A DNA stretch of 64,000 bases from positions 43,485 to 107,484 of the forward strand of contig NZ_QJJU01000022.1 in NCBI RefSeq assembly GCF_003201655.1, written 5' to 3'. Numbering within the stretch: position 1 is the first letter of the stretch; each line of letters opens with the position of its first letter. The translations under genes were made by a program, and so were the position numbers. Shown piece after piece: positions 1 through 8,331 of this stretch. The notes under the pieces were generated by a model. It did not search any database, was not told the DNA's origin, and worked only from the letters and a program-made list of their open reading frames with translations. Origin of the DNA: Mycolicibacterium moriokaense (GTDB taxonomy: Bacteria > Actinomycetota > Actinomycetes > Mycobacteriales > Mycobacteriaceae).

Positions 1-509
1 TCGCTCATTCGATGGGCGGGCTCACGGTTCCGGGGGTTGTGGCCAAACTCGGGTCGGCACGCGTGCGGGAGATGGTCTTGGCGACCGCGTTCATCCCACC
101 CGAAGGCCGCGCAGTCGTCGACACTCTCGCGGGCCCTCTCGCCGGCATGGCGCGCCGCGGCGCGAAGAAGGGCGTGCCCGGCGAGATGAACCCAATTGCG
201 GCTCGGCTCGCCTTCCTGAACGGAGTGCGACGTGAGCGTCGACGTTTCATGCTGGACCGCCTCTGCGCCGAGACCCCACACCTTCCCGTCGAGAACGTCT
301 CTCGGCACGACATGCCCGATGAAGTACCGCGGACGTGGATCCTCACGACGCGTGACCGCTCGCTGTCCGTCACGTCGCAGCGCCGAAGCATCGAGGCGTT
401 GGGTGGCGTGCAGACCGTCATCGAGATGAAGACCTGCCACGACCTGATGATCAGCGAGCCGGAACGGCTGGCGGCGATTCTCGTGGAGCGGTGTCGGCGA
501 TATCGATGA
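1..509 (+). CDS. alpha/beta hydrolase, C-terminal part (5' end outside window)
   Basis: The reading frame is open from the first bases and begins A-H-S-M-G-G, which is the nucleophile elbow (G-x-S-x-G-G) of alpha/beta hydrolases, so the N-terminal half lies upstream of the window. The remaining 168 residues include a mobile cap-like stretch and end with an H-D-L-M-I-S-E-P segment in which the His (codon near 439-441) is the plausible catalytic-triad histidine. Any ATG start inside the window would cut the serine motif, so the gene is partial rather than short. Its last 59 bases overlap the 3' end of pabB on the other strand. The substrate cannot be told. Confidence 0.8.
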   Translation, partial: AHSMGGLTVPGVVAKLGSARVREMVLATAFIPPEGRAVVDTLAGPLAGMARRGAKKGVPGEMNPIAARLAFLNGVRRERRRFMLDRLCAETPHLPVENVSRHDMPDEVPRTWILTTRDRSLSVTSQRRSIEALGGVQTVIEMKTCHDLMISEPERLAAILVERCRRYR

Positions 510-1701
510 TCGGTGCCGCCTTGTGCAGGCATTCGTCCCACTCGCGGTCCGGGTCGGAGTCGGCGGTGATGCCGCCGCCGACGCCAAACACCGCGTTGCC
601 GGATGCGTCGAACTCGACGGTCCGGATCGCGACGTTGAGCTCGCAGCCCGCAACGGGTGATGCCAAACCGACTGTGCCGCAATAGACCCCGCGCCGATGT
701 GGCTCCCAGCTGCGCAACAGCTGACGTGCCCGCGTCTTCGGCGTGCCGGTTACCGATGCAGGCGGAAACGTCGCATCCAAAACCGCGGCCATCGACACCT
801 CTACATCGACGCGCGCCGACACCGTCGACACCAGATGCCACACACCCGGCGCCGGTTGCACCGCCAGTAGCTCGGGCACGGTGACCGTCCCCGTGATCGC
901 AACGCGGCCGAGGTCGTTGCGGACCAGGTCGACGATCATGATGTTCTCTGCGACGTCCTTGACCGATGCTCGCAGTGCCGCAGGGTCGGCATGTAGCGGC
1001 AATGTGCCCTTGATCGGGCTCGACGTCACCGTCTCACCGCGGCGCCGCAGGAACAGCTCGGGCGACAACGATGCCACCGCGCCCCACTCCCCGGCCAGGT
1101 AGGCCGCCCGCGCCGGTGACGTGCGCTCGACCGCGTCGACGAAGAAGTCGATGGGCGCACCGTCGAGGCGGCCCGCGAACTGCGTGCACACACAGGCCTG
1201 GTAAACCTCGCCAGCCGCGATCGCCTCGAGACATTCGAGCACGCCGCGACGGTGCGCTTCGCGGTCGGCGTCATCCCACGCGATGCTGTACTCCTGCGCA
1301 GGCGCACCGAACCGCACTGCCTCCGCCACCCACTCTGAAAGCGGTGCACCGGAAAGACTTTCATACCACCATTGCCCGTCGCCGTCCTGCCGCAGCACAC
1401 AGTCGGACCAGCCGCCTGCCGCCTCGGGAATCCGGGCACCAAGGCCGTCGACGCCCGCGTCGGGATACGAAAGATAGCCGAACCACCCGCCGCCGATCGC
1501 CCCGTCGGATTCGCCCGTCGGGACGGCGAAGACGTCGTCACAGGCGACGGCTTGCAGAGACGGGGCGACGACCGCCGCAGAGCCGAACCACTCGCCGATC
1601 AGCGCGGCCGGCGGCGGCACGCCGCACCGCTCGGCAGCAGAGGCGACGGCGCGCAGCACCGCAGGGGCGCTGCCCAAATCGCCGAGCTGCTCGATCCGCA
1701 C
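451..1701 (-). CDS. pabB: aminodeoxychorismate synthase component I (chorismate-binding enzyme)
   Basis: The 416-residue product belongs to the anthranilate synthase I / PabB / salicylate synthase fold and would convert chorismate to 4-amino-4-deoxychorismate for folate synthesis. C-terminal chorismate-binding motifs are complete: SPIKGTLP, AENIMIVDLVRNDLGR, PPASVTGTPK, and GVGGGITADSDPDREW near the end. The position matches Rv1005c (pabB) upstream of metG/tatD/rpfB in M. tuberculosis, which favours PabB over TrpE. The open frame runs upstream to 2013, but those bases overlap the sigma-factor gene. The GTG at 1701, 21 bases after the sigma stop, begins the recognisable protein; no good ribosome site is visible, which suggests coupling to the upstream gene. 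Confidence 0.85.
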   Translation of the reverse strand: MRIEQLGDLGSAPAVLRAVASAAERCGVPPPAALIGEWFGSAAVVAPSLQAVACDDVFAVPTGESDGAIGGGWFGYLSYPDAGVDGLGARIPEAAGGWSDCVLRQDGDGQWWYESLSGAPLSEWVAEAVRFGAPAQEYSIAWDDADREAHRRGVLECLEAIAAGEVYQACVCTQFAGRLDGAPIDFFVDAVERTSPARAAYLAGEWGAVASLSPELFLRRRGETVTSSPIKGTLPLHADPAALRASVKDVAENIMIVDLVRNDLGRVAITGTVTVPELLAVQPAPGVWHLVSTVSARVDVEVSMAAVLDATFPPASVTGTPKTRARQLLRSWEPHRRGVYCGTVGLASPVAGCELNVAIRTVEFDASGNAVFGVGGGITADSDPDREWDECLHKAAPIIDIADTAPRESPPAVPAR

Positions 1702-1721
1702 CGACCAAGCGTGACAGAGCG

Positions 1722-2618
1722 CTAGCGGCTGATCGTCCGCGGGATCGCGATCCCTACCAGCTTGTCGGGGTTTCGCATGGCGTAGAAGTGCGTGATCTTG
1801 CCGTCGGTGACCTCGACCAGGAATACGCCCTCCAGGTGGTCGCCGCTGTAGACGACCACCGCCGGTGCGCTGTTGTACACCGCCGTCTCGATCCGTGCGC
1901 CCGGAATCTTCTGGCCAATCCGGAAGAGGCCGATGATCGCCCTGGCCACCTTGTCCGCACCCACCACCGGGCGGCGGGCCGCGCTGGCCTTGCCGCCGCT
2001 GTCGGCCGTCCATACGGCGTCCGGTGCGAGCATCGACAGCAGCCCTTCCAAGTCGCCGGTCGCCGCCGCAGTCATGAACTGTTCGGTCAGCTCGGTCTTC
2101 CTCGCGGCGTCGACGGGCTCGAACCGCTTTCGCCTCGCATGCACGTGCTCGCGGGCGCGGTGCGCGACCTGGCGCACCGTCGCAACGGATTTGCCTACCG
2201 CGCCTGCGATTTCGTCGTAGTCGAAGCCGAACACCTCGCGCAGGACGAACACCGCACGCTCGTCAGGGGTGAGCGTCTCGAGCAGCACCAGCATGGCCAT
2301 CGACACCGACTCCGCGAGCACCACGTCCGACGAGGCGTCGCGCTCGTCGAGCAGCAGCGGCTCGGGCAGCCAAGGGCCGATGTAGTCCTCGCGACGACGC
2401 GCACCCGCACGCAGCGCATTGAGCGCCTGACGGGTCACCAGTTGCGCCAGATACGACTTGGTGTCGCGCACTGTCGCGAGGTCAACGTCGGCCCACCGCA
2501 GATAGCTGTCCTGCAGTACGTCGTCGGATTCCGTTGCGGAACCAAGGATCTCGTAGACGATCGTGAACAGCAGGGGACGCAGATGGGTGAACCGCTCGGC
2601 GTGCTCGGTGGTGGTCAC
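1722..2618 (-). CDS. sigJ: ECF41-type RNA polymerase sigma factor with SnoaL-like C-terminal domain (SigJ-like)
   Basis: A 298-residue extracytoplasmic-function sigma factor. Region 2 lies at about residues 10-75 (DVLQDSYLRWADVD), region 4 at about 110-165 (LTPDERAVFVLREVFGFDYDEIA, then VATVRQVAHRAREHV), followed by a long NTF2/SnoaL-like tail. Signature motifs of family ECF41 are present: WLPEPLL in the linker, DSGGK in place of DGGGK, and NPDKL near the C-terminus. In ECF41 proteins this tail replaces an anti-sigma factor and tunes activity. The GTG start at 2618 shares GTGA with the stop of the upstream oxidoreductase, so the two are translationally coupled. ECF41 genes usually sit beside an oxidoreductase, epimerase or carboxymuconolactone decarboxylase, as here. 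The sigJ name is by family resemblance. Confidence 0.87.
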   Translation of the reverse strand: MTTTEHAERFTHLRPLLFTIVYEILGSATESDDVLQDSYLRWADVDLATVRDTKSYLAQLVTRQALNALRAGARRREDYIGPWLPEPLLLDERDASSDVVLAESVSMAMLVLLETLTPDERAVFVLREVFGFDYDEIAGAVGKSVATVRQVAHRAREHVHARRKRFEPVDAARKTELTEQFMTAAATGDLEGLLSMLAPDAVWTADSGGKASAARRPVVGADKVARAIIGLFRIGQKIPGARIETAVYNSAPAVVVYSGDHLEGVFLVEVTDGKITHFYAMRNPDKLVGIAIPRTISR

Positions 2619-3796
2619 GATTCGGTGACCACCTCGAACGTCGGCTGGGTCGGCCGTTTTCCGCCCTTCATCACAAAGGTGGAGCCGGGCTTGCGGGCCT
2701 CGCGGCGCAGACCCCACACCGTCCCCTTGCAGATTGCCTCCTTCACCGAGGCGGCGAGCCGCCCGCCGATGTAGTACTTCACCGGGGTGTCGTCCTTACG
2801 GGCCAACTGCACCGTGGCTGCGTGCCTGCCGAGGCTTACGCAGGAGCCCACAAACGCCTGGTCGATCCCCGCAGGTTCAGTGCCAGCGATGCGGCTCAGC
2901 ACGGTGTTGGCGGCCTGCGCACCGAGTGGTCCTGCGGCCTGGCAGCTCATCCGCAGCGGCTGGCCCGACGGTGCGGCGCAGTCGCCCGCTGCCACTATGC
3001 GCGGGTCGTCGACGCTGGTCAGCGTTTCGTCGGTGAGCAGCCGGCCCAGTCCGTCGGTGCGCAGTCCGCTGGCCGCTGCCAGGTCAGGGACGCCGAAACC
3101 CGCCGTCCAGATGGTGACCGCGCTCGGACGCACCGCGCCGTCGGTGAACACCACCGCGTCGGAGCGGACCTCAGTCACCACGTCGTTCTCGAGCACGACC
3201 ACCCGGTGCCTCGCCAGCCACTTCGCGATCGACCGGCGGCCGGGCTCCGAAAGCGATGGAGCCAGCTGTCCGCCGCAGACCAGCGTCACGGCGCGGCCCT
3301 GCTCGGCCATCTCCGAGGCCACTTCGATGCCGGTGAGGCCGGCGCCGACGACTGTGATCGGGGCGTCGGGATGCAGCTCGTCGACTGCCGCACGCAGCCG
3401 CTCCGCGGCTTCCAGTTCGGCTATGGGATAGGCGAATTCGGCTGCACCCGGCACAGCGGTAGGCACCGCGCCTGTACTGCCGACCGCATAGATGACGTAG
3501 TCGTAGTCGATCGGATGACCTACCCCGAGATGCACCTTGCGTGCAGCGGTGTCGATGCGTTCGGCGCTGTCGACGACAAGCTCGATGCCGTTGCCGAGCA
3601 GCGTTCCGTAGTCGACCGTTGCGTCGTAGTTGCCTGCTACGAACTGGTGCAGCCGGATCCGCTCGACGAACTTCGGGCGTGGGTTGACCAGGGTGATGTG
3701 CACGTCGGCGCGCAGCCGCAAGTGGTTGGCCGCTGTCGTGCCTGCGTATCCGCCGCCGATGACGACGACGTTGGTGGTTGCGTTCTGTTCAGTCAT
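2615..3796 (-). CDS. FAD-dependent pyridine nucleotide oxidoreductase (NDH-2/AIF-like)
   Basis: A 393-residue two-dinucleotide-binding flavoprotein. It shows an N-terminal FAD Rossmann motif VVVIGGGYAGTTAA, a second nucleotide-binding motif ITVVGAGLTGIEVASEMAE near residue 150, and the late FAD-contact segment DDPRIVAAGDCA. It resembles type II NADH dehydrogenases and NAD(P)/FAD oxidoreductases that accompany ECF41 sigma factors (the 'oxidoreductase' of the COE group). The ATG at 3796 has GAGGG just upstream and starts the MTEQN... protein; the longer frame upstream would cross the promoter. The electron acceptor is unknown. It is the first gene of the oxidoreductase-sigma-pabB run. Confidence 0.82.
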   Translation of the reverse strand: MTEQNATTNVVVIGGGYAGTTAANHLRLRADVHITLVNPRPKFVERIRLHQFVAGNYDATVDYGTLLGNGIELVVDSAERIDTAARKVHLGVGHPIDYDYVIYAVGSTGAVPTAVPGAAEFAYPIAELEAAERLRAAVDELHPDAPITVVGAGLTGIEVASEMAEQGRAVTLVCGGQLAPSLSEPGRRSIAKWLARHRVVVLENDVVTEVRSDAVVFTDGAVRPSAVTIWTAGFGVPDLAAASGLRTDGLGRLLTDETLTSVDDPRIVAAGDCAAPSGQPLRMSCQAAGPLGAQAANTVLSRIAGTEPAGIDQAFVGSCVSLGRHAATVQLARKDDTPVKYYIGGRLAASVKEAICKGTVWGLRREARKPGSTFVMKGGKRPTQPTFEVVTES

Positions 3797-3804
3797 GCCC
3801 TCAA

Positions 3805-3831
3805 GACACCCCCGATCGCCGGTTTGTGACA
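3805..3831 (-). promoter_or_regulatory. candidate ECF41 promoter upstream of the oxidoreductase
   Basis: Read on the minus strand, TGTCACA (3831-3825) is followed after exactly 16 bases by TGTC (3808-3805). The published ECF41 target consensus is TGTCACA with CGTC as the -10 element at about this spacing. The -10 lies only 8 bases from the ATG at 3796, so the transcript would start at or within a base or two of the start codon, i.e. be nearly leaderless. Confidence 0.6.
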
Positions 3832-3924
3832 CGGCGTGACGCGGATCACTCATCTCAGGCAGCGTAATGCGGGCGGAATCGTCCGCCTCATCGCCCTGAA
3901 ACATCGAGAAGCCACATTGGCCAC

Positions 3925-5238
3925 ATGTTTCATCTGGGTTGGTTCATGGGCAGTGGCTTCTCCGTTCAGACCTGGGCGCTGGACCCGTGGGCGGGCAATA
4001 CCGGCCACGATTGGATGAAGGGCGACCTCTTCGTCGACCTGGCCGCCTCGCTGGAGCGCGCGCGCTTCGACTACCTGCTGGTCGAGGACACCAGCATGGT
4101 CGAAGACGCCTACGGCCGGTCCATGGAGACCACGCTCAAGTACGGGATGCTGGCGCCGAAATGCGATCCCGTCCCGCTGATTCCGCTGCTGACGCAGCGC
4201 ACGAAACACATCGGCATCGCGGTCACGCTGTCGACGAGCTTCTACCACCCGTTCATGGCGGCAAGGACGATGACCACGCTCGACCACCTGACCGACGGGC
4301 GGGTGGGGCTGAACGTCGTCACCGGGAGCTCCAGCCGCGCGGCGCAGCAGTACGGCTACGACGAGCTGATGCTGCACAGCGAACGCTACGAGATGGCCAA
4401 GGAATGGATGGAAGCGGTTGGCGCGCTGTGGGACTCGTGGGAGGACGGCGCAGTTCTCGTCGACGAGGAGACCCCGCGCTACGCCGATCACACGAAGGTG
4501 CACACCGTTGACTTCGAGGGCAAGTACTTCCGGACCAGGGGGCCGCTCAACACCATTCCCGGCCCGCAGCGGCGTCCGGTCATCGTGCAGGCGGGCGCCT
4601 CGCCGGCCGGGCGCGATCTGGCGGCCAAGTACGCGGAGTCGATGCTCGCCCATGGCACCAGCATTGAGCAGATGAAGGCGTTCCGGATCGACATGCATCG
4701 GCGGATGAAGGAGTACGGCCGCGACCCCGCCACGCTGAAGATCCTCTTCCTCATCGACCCGATTCTCGGCGACACCGACCGGGTCGCGCAGGCCCGCGAG
4801 GAGGACATGAAGGGGGCGCGCTTCAGCGACGACGCGATCGAAAAGGCCCTGTGGGGCCTGAGTTACACATCGGGCGGCGAATTCGACTTCTCCACATTCG
4901 ATCTCGACAAGGAGGTCCCCGACGTGTGGGGCAACGGCGAAACGAGCACGTTGCGCACATTCATCGAGGGGGCAAGGGGCAAGACGCTGCGCGAGGCGAT
5001 CGCCACCGTCGACACGCACGCCGGTCTTGCCTTCGTCGGCTCGCCGGACACCGTCGCGTCGAAGATGGGCGAGGCGATGGAGGAGGTCGGCGGCGACGGT
5101 TTCCTGCTGTCGCCGATCGTCACCCGGCGCAATATCGCCGAGATCGCCGACGGGCTGGCGCCTGCGCTGCGCAAACGTGGCCTCATCCGGGACGGCTACA
5201 ACCACAGCACGTTTCGAGAGAACCTTCTGGAGTTCTAG
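3925..5238 (+). CDS. LLM-class FMN-dependent monooxygenase 1 (NtaA/SnaA/DszA family)
   Basis: A 437-residue bacterial-luciferase-like enzyme beginning MFHLGWFMG. Family hallmarks are F-D-Y-L-L-V-E-D near residue 48, STSFYHPFMAARTMTTLDHLTDGRVGLNVVTG near 100-130, the conserved KYF-x-TRGPLNTIPGPQ segment near 190-210, VQAGASPAGR, and the C-terminal VGSPDTVASKMGEAMEEVGGDGF. Such enzymes use reduced FMN from a separate reductase and O2 to oxidise substrates such as nitrilotriacetate, pristinamycin or dibenzothiophene sulfone. It is the most divergent of the four paralogues in this island and lies just before the importer's binding protein. A GGCGGA/TCCGCC inverted repeat at 3872-3887 lies in its leader. 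Substrate unknown. Confidence 0.88.
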   Translation: MFHLGWFMGSGFSVQTWALDPWAGNTGHDWMKGDLFVDLAASLERARFDYLLVEDTSMVEDAYGRSMETTLKYGMLAPKCDPVPLIPLLTQRTKHIGIAVTLSTSFYHPFMAARTMTTLDHLTDGRVGLNVVTGSSSRAAQQYGYDELMLHSERYEMAKEWMEAVGALWDSWEDGAVLVDEETPRYADHTKVHTVDFEGKYFRTRGPLNTIPGPQRRPVIVQAGASPAGRDLAAKYAESMLAHGTSIEQMKAFRIDMHRRMKEYGRDPATLKILFLIDPILGDTDRVAQAREEDMKGARFSDDAIEKALWGLSYTSGGEFDFSTFDLDKEVPDVWGNGETSTLRTFIEGARGKTLREAIATVDTHAGLAFVGSPDTVASKMGEAMEEVGGDGFLLSPIVTRRNIAEIADGLAPALRKRGLIRDGYNHSTFRENLLEF

Positions 5239-5375
5239 GCACCGCCGCGATCCGGCGTAATACACGGTGCACTGACCCGAAGCGGTTGCGTCACACGTCG
5301 CCGATTAACTGCGGGGAAAGGCGCGCCAGCGAATGCCGTGCTCTCAGGTCGAGATGACCCAAGTAGGAGGCATTC

Positions 5376-7001
5376 GTGTTCGACACGACACAATCACACA
5401 GCATCCCGTCCGGTCCGCAGTGGGACCGCCGCGCCTTCCTGAAGGCGGGTGGAATCACCGTCGGCGGCATCAGCCTCGCGGCACTGATCGCCGCATGCGG
5501 AGGGGCACCAAGCGGAAGCGGCAGCGGCGGGACACTCATCTTGCGCATGCCGTTCCTCGCCGACATGCAGGTTCCCGACCCCGACATCATGTACGAGGGT
5601 GAGGGCGTCCAGGTGATGGAATCGGCCTACGAGGGACTGGTGCGCTACAAGCCCGGCACATCGGAGTTCCTACCGAGTCTGGCGAAGTCGTGGACGATTT
5701 CGCCGGACCAACTGACGTATACGTTCTCGCTGCAACCGAACGTGAAGTTCCACGACGGCACGATCGCCGACGCCGAAGCGTGGACCAAGAGTTTCGATCG
5801 CCGCGGGAAGATCAACCAGGGCCCCGCCTACATGGTCGCCGGGGTCGTCAAGACCGAGGCGCCTGATCCGACGACGTTCGTCGTCACACTCAAGGAGCCC
5901 AACAACGCGTTCCTGCACTATCTGGCATGCCCGTGGCAGCCGTTCGCGGTCAGCCCGGCCGCCGTGGCCAAGAACGCCGTCGGCGACGATATGGCGCAGG
6001 AGTGGCTGAAGACTCACGACGCGGGCACAGGACCGTACATCTTCAAGGAGTTCATCACCGGCAGCCACTACACGCTCGAAGCCTTCCCCGACTACTGGGG
6101 CGAGAAGCCGGTGTTCAAATCGATTCGCATCGACATCACGCCGAGCGTCGCAACCCAGAAGCTGCAGCTGGATTCCGGCGCATTCGACATGGTGACAAAG
6201 GGTTTCGCGATTCCCGACGTGCTGGCCTACGAGAAGAACACACAGTTTTCGGTCGTCAACTCCTTCGGAGGTGTCGGCGAGGCGATCTGGCTCAACCCGA
6301 CCTCCGGCATCTTTGCGAACAAGGCCCTGCGCAAGGCCGTACTGACCGCGCTGGACCGCAAGTCCATCATCGACACGGCATGGGGCGGGTTGGCGAAGGT
6401 GCAGGAGGCGATGTGGCCGGAGCTCACCCTCAACCCGGCACTGGCCCCATTCCCGTCTCAGGTCGACACCGCGCCGCTCAAGGCGATCGTGCCGACACTC
6501 CCATCGAAGAAGATCGACCTCGCGTGGAGCGCAGACGGTGGGGCGCCCCGCGGCCAGATGGCCGAGCTGATCCAGAACCAGCTAGCGGCATTCGGGCTCG
6601 ACGTGACAGTGCGGCAAATGCCGGTCGCCGAGGAATTCGACCTGCCCAACCAAGCACCCGAGAAGCGGCCGGACATGCTGGTGTCGTTCCTGGGTGGCGA
6701 CGCGCTACACCTGGACACGACATTCCGGATCCTGCTCCGCACCGGGGCCAAACCGCTGAATTTCTACCAGTATTCGAATCCCGAGCTGGACAACCTGATG
6801 GACGATGCGGTCAAGCAGGCGGACTGGGCGCAGGCAGAACAGATCTACCAGAAGTGCAGCCAGATGATCGTCGACGAGGCGATCTGGATCCCGCTCTGCA
6901 TCCCGCCGAACTCCACGATCGCGCATAGTTACGTGAGCGGCGTCGAGGACAACTCGTTCTATCCGCCGATCTTCTGGCCGCAGTCCCTCAAGCGGGCCTA
7001 G
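5376..7001 (+). CDS. ABC transporter substrate-binding lipoprotein, family 5 (peptide/nickel type), Tat-exported
   Basis: A 541-residue solute-binding protein. The N-terminus has a twin-arginine motif (DRRAFLKAGG, Arg18-Arg19), a hydrophobic stretch and a lipobox ending at Cys41 (LIAAC), so it should be exported folded and lipid-anchored. The rest follows the DppA/OppA pattern: VMESAYEGLVRYKPG, PSLAKSWTISPDQLTYTFSLQPNVKFHDG, GTGPYIFKEF, and NPELDNLMDDAVKQAD near the end. The GTG start at 5376 is fixed by TAGGAGG five bases upstream. It would deliver substrate to the permeases and ATPase at 8.3-13.6 kb. Its TAG stop shares CTAG with the stop of the convergent flavin reductase. Confidence 0.9.
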   Translation: MFDTTQSHSIPSGPQWDRRAFLKAGGITVGGISLAALIAACGGAPSGSGSGGTLILRMPFLADMQVPDPDIMYEGEGVQVMESAYEGLVRYKPGTSEFLPSLAKSWTISPDQLTYTFSLQPNVKFHDGTIADAEAWTKSFDRRGKINQGPAYMVAGVVKTEAPDPTTFVVTLKEPNNAFLHYLACPWQPFAVSPAAVAKNAVGDDMAQEWLKTHDAGTGPYIFKEFITGSHYTLEAFPDYWGEKPVFKSIRIDITPSVATQKLQLDSGAFDMVTKGFAIPDVLAYEKNTQFSVVNSFGGVGEAIWLNPTSGIFANKALRKAVLTALDRKSIIDTAWGGLAKVQEAMWPELTLNPALAPFPSQVDTAPLKAIVPTLPSKKIDLAWSADGGAPRGQMAELIQNQLAAFGLDVTVRQMPVAEEFDLPNQAPEKRPDMLVSFLGGDALHLDTTFRILLRTGAKPLNFYQYSNPELDNLMDDAVKQADWAQAEQIYQKCSQMIVDEAIWIPLCIPPNSTIAHSYVSGVEDNSFYPPIFWPQSLKRA

Positions 7002-7498
7002 ACCGCGGGGGCCAGCTCGCGAAAGTTGCTGCGATGGAAGACCATCGGGGCGACGTCGGGATACATCGCCAATGAGACGATCTGCAGCACGACGATCTCA
7101 TGGTCGCCTGCCTCGACTCGCTTGTAGGGGGCGCACTCCAGCCACAGCGTTGCGCCGTGCACGAATACTGCGCCGCTGTCGGTCGCCATCCAGTCAACGC
7201 CACTGAACCGGTCACCGGTCTTGGATGCGAGCGCACGCGCAACGGGCGCGTGGTCCCCGGCCAGCACGGAAAGCCCAAGCCGTTCGAGCCGCGCTAGTTT
7301 CGGCCAAGTGGTTGACGTATTGGCCACACACACCGACACCAGTGTCGGGTCGAGCGAAACCGAGGTGAAGGAACTCGCTGCCATCCCCTCGGCGACACCG
7401 TCGAGTAGGCCGCAGAAGGCGGTTACCCCGCTGGGGAAACAGCCGAAGGCCTCCCGCAACAGGGCCTGGTCGAACTGCTCGCTTACCGCGACGATCAT
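6998..7498 (-). CDS. flavin reductase, NtaB/DIM6 family
   Basis: A 166-residue split-beta-barrel flavin reductase domain protein (ALLREAFGCFPSGVTAFCG, then MAASSFTSVSLDPTLVSVCV, and a C-terminal HEIVVLQIV...MVFHRSNF). This family supplies reduced FMN to two-component monooxygenases, so it is the natural partner for the LLM enzymes around it. The ATG at 7498 overlaps the TGA of the upstream FMN reductase as ATGA; the open frame upstream of it is in that gene. The pair is transcribed away from the importer and towards the binding-protein gene. Confidence 0.85.
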   Translation of the reverse strand: MIVAVSEQFDQALLREAFGCFPSGVTAFCGLLDGVAEGMAASSFTSVSLDPTLVSVCVANTSTTWPKLARLERLGLSVLAGDHAPVARALASKTGDRFSGVDWMATDSGAVFVHGATLWLECAPYKRVEAGDHEIVVLQIVSLAMYPDVAPMVFHRSNFRELAPAV

Positions 7499-7980
7499 GA
7501 CGACACCGCCGGGACGAACCGCCGAGCGACCGTGAGCCACTTCTCCAGATCCTCAGACGTCTCGTAGTCAGAGTCGAGCAGATACAGACTTGGCGCCGGA
7601 CAGCTGGCGCCGATCTCGACAAGGACTGGGCGCAGGGACAACTCGGGTGCAAGAGCGTGTGTGTACGACCCGCCGAGCATGAGCGCAAACGTCGTGACCT
7701 GACCGAGTTCGCCTGCCCCGAACTGGTCGAGGAACAACTTCAGCAGTCCGGTGTAGGTGGCCTTGAACGTCGGAGACGCCACTATCAGCGAGTCGGCGCC
7801 CTTCACGATCGCCTTGGCCTCGGCGACCTTGGGATCGCCCCACCCGAGCAGGCCTGCGCCAAGGTCGACGACGTCGATAACGTGTTGAGGCGCAACACCG
7901 GTCAGCTTCTCGGCGACCAACTCGGCCGCGGCCCTGGTCCGCGACATCGGCTTGGGATTTCCTACGACGACGACAGTCAT
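7495..7980 (-). CDS. NADPH-dependent FMN reductase, SsuE-like flavodoxin fold
   Basis: A 161-residue protein starting MTVVVVGNPKPMSRTR, the FMN phosphate loop of the SsuE/MsuE group. SPTFKATYTGLLKLFLDQF near residue 75-95 is the characteristic flavin-contact helix of SsuE-type reductases. It would reduce free FMN with NAD(P)H for the monooxygenases. The start at 7980 is chosen because the longer frame reaches 100 bases into the divergent control region without family sequence. A structurally different reductase lies directly downstream, so the island carries two unrelated FMNH2 suppliers in one ATGA-coupled operon. Confidence 0.85.
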   Translation of the reverse strand: MTVVVVGNPKPMSRTRAAAELVAEKLTGVAPQHVIDVVDLGAGLLGWGDPKVAEAKAIVKGADSLIVASPTFKATYTGLLKLFLDQFGAGELGQVTTFALMLGGSYTHALAPELSLRPVLVEIGASCPAPSLYLLDSDYETSEDLEKWLTVARRFVPAVSS

Positions 7981-8117
7981 GCCTGCAGTCAACAAGGCGA
8001 GGATTTCCCAGTCTCCGCTCGGGGGTAACGCTTTTATTGCGCCGCGGGACAACGCGAGGGTATCAGCAGTCACACCTGCCACCTACGCACCGCGGAGCGG
8101 TCATGGTCCCCGCGAGA

Positions 8118-8145
8118 AACGTGATATCGCATGCGATATCACGTT
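8118..8145. promoter_or_regulatory. perfect 28-bp palindrome in divergent promoter region
   Basis: The left arm AACGTGATATCGCA (8118-8131) is followed directly by its exact reverse complement (8132-8145), with no mismatch and no spacer. It sits in the 351-base gap (7981-8331) between the FMN reductase operon (minus) and the ABC ATPase gene (plus), where a regulator could control both. The GntR protein at 14.8 kb or the TetR at 20.7 kb are candidates. Nearer the ATPase gene, TCCCACACCG occurs twice (8287-8296 and 8306-8315). No gene is seen in the gap. Confidence 0.8.
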
Positions 8146-8331
8146 CGAAGAGATCCACATCCCCAACCCGTCCAGGCCCCTATACACGTCGCCGAGGTGG
8201 CACCCATCACTCCGAGGGAATCGGCGCAATCTCGTGGACACAGTTGCGACGTGACTCTGTCATCCATGGCGGTTTTGCTGTGGCTATCCCACACCGCTGT
8301 GGCAGTCCCACACCGGAACCGAGGGTTTCCC

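Noticed and set aside
8131..8331. ATG inside the 28-bp palindrome as start of the fused ATPase
   Set aside because: The extra 67 residues are low-quality sequence, lack a ribosome site and would overlay the control region; ATG at 8332 is supported by GAGG.
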